Shown in pieces: positions 18,801-30,800 of a DNA stretch of 51,955 nt. The stretch spans positions 1 to 51,955 of the IMG/VR virus record IMGVR_UViG_3300008516_000074; one strand, given 5' to 3'. The notes under the pieces were generated by a model. The model was not told the DNA's origin. It did no database searches and saw only the letters and a program-made list of their open reading frames with translations. Made by a program: the position numbers and the translations under genes. The stretch is from a virus. Within the stretch, counting starts at the first letter, position 1, and each line of letters starts with the position of its first letter.

Positions 18801-21800
18801 CTGGTTTTAGAGGCAGTGCTATACATAGGGCTAAACAAAAAGAGTTTATAGAAAAATACAGTGAATATGGCAATGTTCAGATTGAAGGTTTAGTAGAAGA
18901 TTTAAATAATATGATTACTGGACATTATGATGTATTATTTAAGACTGCTACTGGTGAAAAGAGAATAATTGATATTAAAACTATATATGATCCTAAAAAA
19001 TTTGCTGCTATAGAAACAATTGCAAAAGAAATGCAAGAAAAGAAAATTACTTTGGGCGAGTATTTAACTAGGATAGGTGTACAAGATGCAGAATTAGCTA
19101 GAAGACTTGAAAGTTATTTGAGCCAAGTTAATTTTTATTTAAGTTCAAATATGGATGCATTAGGTGGCTTATTAGTTGTTAGTATGGAAGATCCTACTAA
19201 AGAAGCTAAATTAGAATTAGGTAAATTTGATCCAGCTAGATTTAATAGAGATATAGAAGTAGTTAAAAAAGCAAGAGCTAAAGTTGAAGGAATAATAAAT
19301 AGCATTACAGATGATATTAAAAAAAGAGAATTTGTAGAAGCATTACCAAAGACAGCTGGTTTAGAAACTTTAAGACAAATTGCAAAATCACCAGAACAAT
19401 TAGCTAGAGGAGAAGAAGAACTTTTTGATAAATGGAGTAAAGAATATTTAACTGCTTATAAAGCTATGGGAGAAGGCCGTAAAGAAAAGATGTGGGCAGC
19501 TACAGGCGCTGGTGCTGCTGGTGCTGGTGGCGGTATTGGTGGGGTAGGTGGTGGGGCACCCCCAACAGGTGGAGATGGAGAAGATGAGTTTGAAAAGTTG
19601 AGAAAAAAGGTTGAAGGATTATTAAGTCGTGGCACTAAACTTAATATTGAAGAGGCTATGAAATTAGCTGATGCTGTGTATGAAGCTAATAGTGGCTATA
19701 TGGATAGTTTAATTAATGGAAGTGAAAAACTTGCTGATAAATATATAAAACTAAAAGGATTAATGGACGCTGCTTTTGAAGCAACTTATGGTGAAAGGGG
19801 TATAAAAGAAGTTGAAAAAATAAGAGGTGTGTTTAAAATGCCAGAAGCTGGCGGGCCAGTAAAAGGAGTTGGTGGAATTCCACCTGGAATAGAAATTCCA
19901 AAAGAAGAGCCTTTTGCCACTGCTGGATATTTAAAAGCGATGTTAAGAAAAGCAACACAGTTCCATGATTTATTTGGTGGAAAAGATATAGAAAAGTTTG
20001 GCGTGGAGATAGAATCTTTATTAAGTGAAACTCTTAAAGAAGGCCCAGGATTTGATGTGGCTAGTAAAATAAGTGATGCTATAAAGAAACTTTCGCCTGA
20101 AAAAAGAGGTTATATAGCTGAAATTTGGAGATATTATAAAAAGAATGTTAGTGAATATTTTATTGGGCAGTTAGATGAATTAGAGGAGTCTATAAAGTCA
20201 GCTAAATCAGATGAAGCTGAAAGGAAAGCATATGATCAGTATCAAAGAACTTTACAGGCATTTATAGGAAATATTAAAAGAACTCTTGGTAAAATGAGTG
20301 ATATTTATACTCGTGGTGGTTTTGGAAGTATGAAAGAATGGGTATCACCAGAATTAGCTAAAGGTGCTGGATTATATAGAAGACCAGAAGAATTAGCTGA
20401 AATAGCCAGACAAAGCTCAGCTATGTCTGGAGAGTTTAGACCAATTTTTGATGTTTTAATTGGTGATCTTGATCCAATGTTATTAGAAAATATGCTTACA
20501 CCTTTAGAAAAAATTAGAACTGCTTTTACTATGTTAGCTAAAGAAGATAAGGGTCTTAAAGCTATTTTAGAAGATGCTGATTTATTTAGGCGAATTGGTG
20601 ATCAAGCAGTTGAAGCTTGGGATTTTGATAGAATGATTAGAGGTGTGACACAACTAAGGGCTGGTTTAGAAGAATGGAATAGAATGCAAATATCTGGTTT
20701 TGGAGCTTTTGGTGGTGCAGAAGATTACACTGAAGCTCAACGTAAAAATATACAGGATACTATTAAATATTTGAGACAAATGGAGCAAATGATGGGTCCT
20801 GTAGGTGGACCGAAAGGATCGCCTTGGAAGTTGTCTGGAGTTCCCCAATTTTTAGAACCAAAAGAGCAAGAGTTGCTTCATAAACGTAATATAGCTTTAG
20901 TAAGAGAGCGTTTTAAATTAAGCGAAGAAGCAGGTGGTCCAGTTAAAGGCCAACGTTTTACGTATAGACAAAGAATAGTTGATCCAGCTAGTAAGCAGGT
21001 TTTAAAGGATGTGGCAGAAGAATTTAAGAAATTGGGCGACGCCTCTACTGATGCTGGAAATAAAATGGGTATATTTACACAACGTACTGAAGACATGATT
21101 GGTGCTTTTCAGGCAAGAAAAGGCATTGGACAAGTATTTAGACGTGTTATTTTTTGGGGTGGGGCTAGTACAATAGTTTGGGGACTTATACAGTCTTTGA
21201 AAAATATGGTAAGTACAATAAGTGATGTTGAATATGGCATAGCTGTGTTAAGACAAGTTATGAGTCCATTAGAAAGTGATTTTAATTATATTACACAAGC
21301 AGCTTTAGATTTTGCTAAACAATTTGGGCAGCCTATAAGAAGTGTTATAGATTCAATGAGGGTTTTTGCACAGCAAGGTTTGGCTCAAGAAGAAGTTGTA
21401 GAAAGAGCTAGAACATCTCAGTTAGCTGCAAATGTTACCACATTAAATGCTTCTGATGCTACTGAAGCTCTTACTGCGGCTATGAAGGTTTATAAAAAAG
21501 AAGGGGAGGGCACTCTTCGTTTTCTAGACTCATGGAGTCAAGTAGAAGCTAGGCATGCTATTACTTCAGCTGATCTTGCTAATTCAATGAAAAAAGCAGC
21601 GGCTGTTGCTAAAACATCTGGCGTCACATTCGATGAATTAAATGCTATTGTTACTGGTATTGGAGAAACTTCTCGACAAACTGGTAAAGAGATTGGTACT
21701 TCTTTAAGATTTATGTTTAGACGAATGCAGGCAGAAAAAGGACCTAAAGCATTAGGCGAAATAGGAGTACCAGTAATTGGAGAGGCAGGAGATCTTAGAA

Positions 21801-24800
21801 AAGGGTTTGATATTTTAGGCGATCTAGCTGGAAAATGGGATGAATTAACTAATTCTCAGAAATTATCTATTGCACAAGCTATAGGCGGTCGTCGTCATTA
21901 TAATAGTTTAATTATTCTGATGGATCATTGGGGAGATGTTTTAGATACATTAGAAGATAGTATTAATTCTAAAGGCGCTGCAGAAAGACGTAATGCTATT
22001 GTTATGGAAACATATGCAAAAAGATTACAACAAGTTAAAGCTGCAGCAGTAGAGTTACAAGTTCAATTTGGTAAATTAGCACTTCCTATTGCTAAAATAG
22101 TACTAACTGGTTTCAAAGCATTATTAGAAACTATAGCAAACATACCAAATTCTGTAAAGACTGTAGTTTTAGCTGTTGCTGGTTTATTTGCTTTATTTAG
22201 TAAGGGCCAAAGTTTTGTTACTCGTTTTACTGATAGTTTTAGATTATTACCTGAGATTATGAAAGATTTAGCAGGCGCTGCTAGCAAGGAATTAAAAATA
22301 GGATTATTTGAAGTTTTTGGTAAGCTTCCAGGCAAACTTGAAATAGATACTAGAGGGCTAAAAACTATAATGGAAGCTACTAGTATGGGTGATTTAGAAT
22401 CTATTTTAGGCAAAGTTGGATATAAGGCTGCTGAATTTGGTAAAAGTTGGAATTCTATGTTATCTGAGATATCAGTTGGTGGCGCTACAGCTTTTGAAGC
22501 GGTAAGTAAATTATTTGGAAAATTTGGTACTTTATTAGAAGTTGGTAGTACAGCTTTAGCAACAACTGGTAGTCCAATAACACAAGCTTTTGCAGGGGTT
22601 TTAAAAGTAGCAGAGAAAGGTGCTGAAGGAGCTGATAAAGTTTCTATGAAGGTAGCTAAAGCAATGGGTGTATCAGCTGAAAAGTTAGCAGAATGGACTC
22701 AAGGTAATACTAGTTTTGTTAAATCAGTTGCACCTATGGTAGCTTCTTTAGCGGCTTTAACCCCAGTAGCTATAAAAACATGGGGTAGTATGAAAAGGTT
22801 GTCTTCTTCTGCTGATGAATATGAGAAATCAATGGCTGGGGTTAGAAGAAAAACAAGTGGCGAATTACAAGCTTTGAGAGATTTATCAAGTGGATATGAA
22901 AGACTTGGTAATACAATTAAAGATATTGGTGAATCTAGGAAACCTGAAGCTAAACAGAGGGCTATAGAAAGAGAAGAATATGAAAGCCCAGTTTTTAGAA
23001 CAGCTAAGTTATATAAAGATACACAAAAATTTGGTAATGAATTAGCTAAAAGTAATTTTTCTTTAGTAGAAAGTTTTGATGAGTTTGGTAATGCAGTTTT
23101 AAAAACTAATCGTAGTTTAAAAGAACATGTTGATTTGTTATCCGCTGCTAAGAGAGAAGAAATTGGTAAAATTGAAACTGATATATTAAGTAAATATGTT
23201 GAAGATTTGACTGGAGGCAAAGGTTTTGCAGAGACTTTTAAATATGAACTAAAAAGATTTGTTAAAGAAATACCAGCTGTAGGCGGATTAATTGCTAAAC
23301 ATATAGCTATTTCTCCTTCTAAAGAATTAGATGTTCTTAGAGATAAAATGAATAAGGTATTATCTTTAAAAGAAAAATATCCAATGACTACTGCTGTTGA
23401 GCCTTTATTTAAAAAATATTATGAACAATTAGAAGACGCTAGAACTAGATTTGCAAGTACTTATAAAAGTTTTAGAAGAGTATTAGCTGATATACCTACA
23501 AAAGGATTGAAGCCTTTGGAGATAAAAGATTTGTTAGATACAAAAGAGCTGAGAAAAGGCTTTGAGTTGATGGTAAGAGTAGAACCAAAATTGCAACTAA
23601 AGGAAATGAGAGGCAAAGTTGATTGGAAAGATATTTTAGGCACAGAGATTTTAAAACGTATATATCCAGAAAAGCCGTTGGATTTTGCTGCGCCACTTAC
23701 TAAAGAATTGTTATTACAAAGTAAATTGTTTAAACGTACTGGTAAAGCCTTTGCTGGTGATATAGTATTATTTACAGAGGATATAAATAGAACCGCAGAA
23801 TTTTTTGGAAGAAATGTAGGAAAAGGTTTTGATGTGGCTGGTAGACAAGGTGTATTAAAATTTAAGGAAGGCGTTGGTTATTTTGTAGAATATGTAACTA
23901 AGGAAATGAGACAGGTAAAAGAAGTACCTTTTTCAGATGTAGAAAAATTTGTTGATGCTATATTTCCAACTGTTACTATTCAAGAACGATTACAAGATAA
24001 TATAGCTGTTTTGGAAGAATTTGTGGCTGGGGCTGCTGCTGGTATGACAGGTATTACAGAAAAAGAATTTAGAAAAAGTTTTAGTCTTGGTGAAAGATTT
24101 TTTTCTCAAGTTCCAACTACTACATTATTACAAACTACAAAAGGATGGGCTCCAGGCGCAGGATATGGAGAAATGCCATATAAGGGCGCGGGAGTACCAA
24201 GAACTTATGAAACACCGTTTGCTGATTTAACTAAAAGATGGGATGAATGGATGCAGACTTTCTGGTTTGAACCTATGGAGCAGCTTAAGGTGCTTGCAGA
24301 GCCAGCTGAAAAAAGAGCTATAGCTGGTGAAGGTCCTGGTTATGGAATGGCGGAGGATATTCAAAGGCTGTTGGATGTATTAAAAAACAATCAAATAGTT
24401 ATACAGTATAGAGCTTTACATGAAGATTTGATGAAAACTTTAAATGAAGGAGCGAGAACACTTAAAGAAACTATTGCTGTAGAAAGAATAAGGAATGAAT
24501 ATTTAGTTCAAACAAGCGGTATACTAAAAGATATGCCAGAAGATTTAAGTGACATAAATTTAGGAGTTAAGAAATTTTCTGAATTGACAGCACAGCAGAG
24601 GGTGTTACTTGGAGAAAGAGCTAAGCCACCAGCAGAAAGAGGATTTACTGTAGCTAGAGATGCGTATAGAGAAGCAAAAATGAGAAGAGAAGCTTTAGTT
24701 ACACAAATAGAAGCCACTGAAAAAGCACGTGTACAATTAAAAGAAATTAGAGCCACAGCCGTTGGTTTGGGGGCAGCTTTATCGCCAGAAGAAACAAAAA

Positions 24801-27800
24801 GAATGGCTGAATCTATAGCTATAGCTGGAGATAAGCCTTTAGGACTTATTTTAGATCAAGAGAAACAGATAGTCTCTAATACTGGTAGAATGGCAGAAAC
24901 AATGGATGATTTATTGGCTTATATGGGAGATCCAGAAGCAGCTATTAGGAAAAGTTTTAGGCAATTTGAACATATTGAAAAGCAGACAAAAATTGTTAAA
25001 GCTGATATAAATAGGGGAAGTATTAAAGGTATAGGAGATAGATTTGATTATTTGGTTAAATTAAGAGGTGTATATGAAAAGGTTGGAAGAGAAGATCTTA
25101 TTAAGGCTATAGATACTTCATTAAGTGATTTGTCAAGCACTTTGGTAGAAAAAATTGGCATGAAAAAGGCTATTAAAGTGATGGAAAAATCATGGTTAGA
25201 TATTCCTAACGCAGTTGGAGATGCTATTAATGCTGCTACTGGGCAAGCTGCAACACCATTAATTGGTGTTGAAAGGTTGATGAATAGACTTCCAGGAGAA
25301 TTTACAAAAAAGGAATTTATAGAAAAAGCTATTGGTGATTTAGGATTAAGAGAATTTACGGAAGTATTAAATAAATATGTTGGAAAGACAGATAAGAGTA
25401 GTGAATATCTTAAAACATCTGCTGAAATAGTGAGAAAATTTGGGCGTTTCGTACCAACAATAGGAAGTTTGGTAAAACATGTGCCTATACCATCAACTGA
25501 AAGGGAGCGTGTACTTGGATCTAAAGAATTTAAAGGTTTAGAGAAAGAAATGTCATCACAGACAGTTGTCAGTGTTACTACTTCAAAAAATATACAAAAA
25601 ATGTTTGCTGCTTATGCTGGTTTTCAAGATATTTTTAGAAGAGCTGCTAATAGAGAGGCTAGATATTTTGAAGTTCAAATTGACGAATTAAAAAATCAAA
25701 GAAAAGATATAGTTGATCAACTTAAAGTTGGTACTATTTCAAAAGAAGAGGCTGAAAAATCTACGGTAGGCATAGATAAAAAAATAGCTGAAATATCAAC
25801 AAAAAGAGAAGAAGCCATAGGAACAGCTGAAAGAAGAGCTACTCAAGAAGCGGTAGGTTTGATAGCAACTGGCGGTGTTACATTTGCTAGAGCTGTTGGT
25901 TTAAGTGAAACAGCTTTAAAAGGGTTGGGAGAAACTGCTGCTGGAGCTTTGGTTGCGTGGCATGCATGGAGCGCTTTAACTGGAGAGCCTATACCAGAAT
26001 ATATTAAAGATCTTGGAAATAAAGCCAAAGACGCAGCTAAAAAGGTTGGAAAAGCAGCTCCTGGTTGGGCAGCTAGAACATGGCTGGAAGTAGAAAAATT
26101 GTTCGGATTTGGCCTTGGTGGGGCTATAAAAACAGCTGAAGAGGAAGCTGGAAAGAAAAAGCCTATATTTACTGAAGCAGAAAGAGAAAAGATAAAAAAG
26201 GCTAAAGATTTACAAGTTAATCAAGAACAATTGAAAAAAGCAGATGAGTTATTGAAGGGTGTTAAAAAGGATGATACAAAACAGCTAGACACTAATAAAC
26301 AAATATTGAGTGAGAATCGTCAGCAAACTGATATTTTATTAGGTATTCATGATGCTCTTAAAATGCTTCACGAAGCTCGTAAAGAAGAGTCTAAAAAGAT
26401 AGAGGATCAAACTAAAGCAACAGAAGGTATTAAGGGTATAGAAGGAGAACAAAAAGGCCAAAAGGCAGAAACTAAAAAACAAACAGATTATAGCAAAAGG
26501 GATTCAGATAATGTTAAAGCGCAAGTAACGTATTCTAAGCAATTGAGAGACAAAATAGATGCTATAAAAGTAGAGAGACTAAAAGAGGGGGACATAGGAA
26601 CTAAAATACGAGACATTCTTACTGTAGCTTTATTGACAGCTACGACTGGATATGTTGCTGATGCACAGGCTTTTGGTGCAGAATTAGGTGAATACGAATC
26701 TAAAGCTAAAAAAATGTCTGAGTTAGTAGTAGAATTAATAGAAAAATTCCCTTCTGAAGTAGGAAAAGCTATAGAGGTGCTTAAAGAAGAACGTGCCAAA
26801 AGAGAGAAAAAAATAGCTAAGCCTGGTGGTATAACTAAGACTGAAGAAAGATCTATAGCAGCTGATCAAGAGGCAGCTTATGAAGAAGTAGGTAATATGT
26901 TATTAGAATTATCTATGAAATTAAAAGATCAAGCTAGTGATGCTGGGCAGATAATGTCAGAAGCTGCTGATAAAATGCGTCTTAGAGAGATAGCCGAAGA
27001 AATAAAAATGGGAATAGAAGAGTTAGATAATGCTATAAAGGTGTCTAGAGTTGTGCAAGTATTTGAAAATAAATTTATTAATCCACTTATAGGGGCGTTA
27101 AAAGGAATTAATGTGCCACAAATTGATTTTGGTAGAAAAATTACTGATCTTAGTTCATATGAAAGTTTAATGGTTGGAAGTAAAAAGTTTCGCAAGATAG
27201 GAGAAGGCGTAGAAAAAGATATGACGGAACGTACTGCTTTAGTATCTAGAGCTACTTCTATGATGGAAGAAATAGAAAAATCTAGGTATAAAGAGCTAAA
27301 CAATGTTGAAAAAGAGTATTTTGATTTACTTGGCAACCAATTAGATAAAATAAAAGTTAGGATAAATGATCTAAATGGATCTATTGCTGAAGGTACAAAA
27401 AAGCTTAGTGAAGCTACTGTAGCTGAAGAGTTTAGATTGGAAAAATTAACAGAAGCCGCCACTGTGTTAAAAGAAACAGCTATTGCTGAAGCTCGTGCTA
27501 AAATACCTACAGGAGTAGGAATACAAACTGGAGCATCTCCTTTTACTGGTGGTATAGATTTTGGTGTAAAGACAATGAGAGAATTGGCTCCTATACAAAG
27601 AGCTTTTATGGAAAATGAGCCAGCTTTTAAGAATTATAGCAAGAGTGTTGCCGAAGCTGGATCTGCAACTAGAAGGTATGAAAATTTAATAAGCAGAAGA
27701 GCTGATGTAGAGCATAGAATGAGCAGAGAGAAAAAGGAGTTAGGATTTCTTGGATTTGGTGGTGCTTCAAAAGAAACTAAAAAGGAATTAGAATTAATAA

Positions 27801-30800
27801 ATAAAGAATTAGAAGGTGGATTTTTTAGATTTATTGGAGTTGGAGAAGGAGCTGAATCAGCCGCTATAAAAGCTGCGGAAGCATTATCTAAATTAACTAA
27901 TTCTTTATATGGGCTTAGCGAAGCAGCTATTTTTCAAAATCAAATAGAAACTGCCGGAATAAATGTATTACAAGAACATGCTAGGTTGATTACAAAAACA
28001 CAGTTAGATAGACCAGTAGTTGGTGCAGGAATTAGGGGTGGTTTTCCTGAAATAGAAACTGGACGAGCTCCTTATCAGCTTGCTCCAACAGAACGATTGT
28101 TTACAGGAGCTGGCACAGAAAGCAAAAAAATAATAATGCTTTATCAGTTATTACAATCTCAACGCCAAAGTGAGATAGGTTTACTTCAAGATGGTAGAAC
28201 TGCTTTAATAAAATATAATGAACAATTAAAAACAGCAAAAGAAAAAGGCCAGGACACAAAAGGCATTGAAGAAGCTATAGATAGGCAGATAGATAAAAAT
28301 AGAGTTCTTGAACAAAGTATAGGAAATTTTACTAATAAATTAGGCGACTTAAAAATTGTAGCAGAAGCAGTTTCTTTTCAAGGATTAATAGGTGATTTAG
28401 AAAATTTGAAAAAGTCTTTTTTAATTGGAGAAGCCACTCAATATGAAAAAACTCCATGGGATATAATGAGGGGAGGCAGACATCCAAAGGCTCCTGTTGT
28501 ACCAACTTTTGAAATGGTTCAGGCAGGTATACCAGAAGAAAAATTGTGGAATACGACTAAATATGAAGCTGCTAGAGCAAGGCTTAGAACTTCTGGAAAA
28601 CCAATATCAGCTAGAGATTTAGAGCAAATAAGATTTGAGGAGTGGAGAGACACAATGCTGTATAAACAGCAAAAAGAAGATGATGAATTGATGAGACAGC
28701 GAAGACATGGAGAAGAAATATTGTCTAGGTTATCTTCAGCTAGATACGATGCGGAAGCAAAAGGCCAAACAGGTTTAGTTGGTAATATAGATACATTGTA
28801 TGATAAGATGAAAACAATGATAGAAGCTGCCCCAGAAGTTACAAAAGAAGAGGGTGGATTATTACATTATAAAGGCTTTGATTTTATTGGCATTTTTGAA
28901 AAAATGAAATCATTAGCTCCTCAATTAGATGCTAGAAATTTTACTGACCCTATTAAATTTGAATTAGAAAAACAGACAGATCTTTTAAAAATAATATCTG
29001 GTGTAAAACCTGAAGAAGAAAAAGCACGTAAATCTATAACTGAATCTGGATTTCTTGAACGTATTCCTATGTATTATGAACGTCAACGTAAAGCTGCAAC
29101 TGAAAAAATATATGGCACTGGGGAATCCCTTAATAAATCTATTAAAGAAGCTTTATATGGTGAGTTTAATACATATTGGTCAAAGTTTTCTAAGGAAATT
29201 ATTGACAATGTCATTAAGTACTACTCACTTGAATTTTTAGTACATGGTGAAAAGAAACATATTGGAGGTCAAATATTTGGTCCAGGAGGACCTAGAGAGG
29301 ATAGAATTCCTATATTAGCAAGTGCAAATGAATACGTTGTAAAAGCATCATCAGCCAAAAAGTTAGGATATGGCGCCCTTGATTATATGAATGAAACTGG
29401 CCAAGTTCCAGGATTTGCTGTTGGTGGAGTATTAAGAAGAAATAGAAATACTAGTGATTGTGTAATAGGCGGTCCTGGTTATGGTAGTGGGATGGGTTCT
29501 AGATTTAATGATGGCGGATTAATACAAGCATTTCAAGGCGGCAAAAAAATAGAAAAAAATGTTGATGATATGACAGGCCCAGAAAAAATAGAATGGCTAA
29601 AAAATAGATATTCAAATGTAGGAGAATTAGAACCAGAAAAGGTAGCAAAAAAATCTATATTTGAAAAAATAAAAGATATTGTTGGTATTGGTAAGTCTAA
29701 ACCACTTCCTGTTAAAGATGAAGCTATGCTGAAAACTAAGTATGCAAGTTATAGAATAAAAAAATTGACTGAAAATAGCAATGTTTTATCTACATTATCG
29801 TATGAGGACTGGCTTAAGCAGCGTGAAAAGGAAGGTTTTAAATATGGAGGATTAATACAGCCATTTGAAAAATTTGCTACTGGAGGTATTTTTGGTTGGG
29901 GCGCAGAGAAATTAGGTGTTGGAGCTGATTGGGTGTCTGAAAAACGACAGTCACTTGCTAATGATATTTGGAGCGATCCTGATCAGGGCGTGTTTAAGAC
30001 ATTTAATAAATGGGTGTCTAATACTTCTAAAATGGCAGTTCTTGGAGCGGCAGAAATTGCTACAAAATTAGCTAAAGCCCCTTTAGAGGGGATGTCAATA
30101 ATAGAAAGTATGTCAAAAGGATATACAAAGTCTACTATTGGTGGAACTCTTGGAAAAGACTTAAAAAAAATAGCGGCAATTGGCGGTCGTGGATTACAAT
30201 CGGTTGCTGAATTAAATCCAATGCTGTTTGCGTCAAAGCATATAATTGGTGGCGGAGATTTAGGTTCTTTAACAGATGCTTATTTAGATAATGCATCATG
30301 GGTAGGTGATATAGGCGGTTCTATAGGAAAATCTGCTATGGAGGATTTGGAAAAAGGAGGGACAGGTATTACATCTGGATTATTAGAAGCTTTGATAGGA
30401 ATAAAAACTGTTGGAATGATGGGTAAATTTTCTAAAACTAAACATATGAATACTCCTATAGATGAATTATTAAAAGTAAAACGACCTCCTAGAAAAACAA
30501 CAAGTAGTTGGGCAAGGGGGTTTGAGCAATACGAACAAAAGAAACAAATTAGTCCAGAGGTTAGTGAAGCAATTAATCAATATATTGAAAGGCAAAAAAC
30601 AGGAAAATATATAAAAGAGCTATATGTTAATAAACCTAGGCCAAAGTTATCAGAAATTGAATTGGAAAAAATAAGAGAAACTATAATTCCAGGTAGAAAA
30701 GTAGGTGTTAGTGGAGAAAGAATTATGGAAAGGCCGCTAACAACTTGGAGTGAATTAAATCCAGGATTAGCAAAAGGGCCGATTTTTAAAGATCTACTAA

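Noticed and set aside
22150-22200. Muralytic or lysozyme domain in the tape measure near the hydrophobic segment
   Set aside because: No glycosidase, NlpC/P60 or M23 motif was found. The region is the normal end of the tape measure core.
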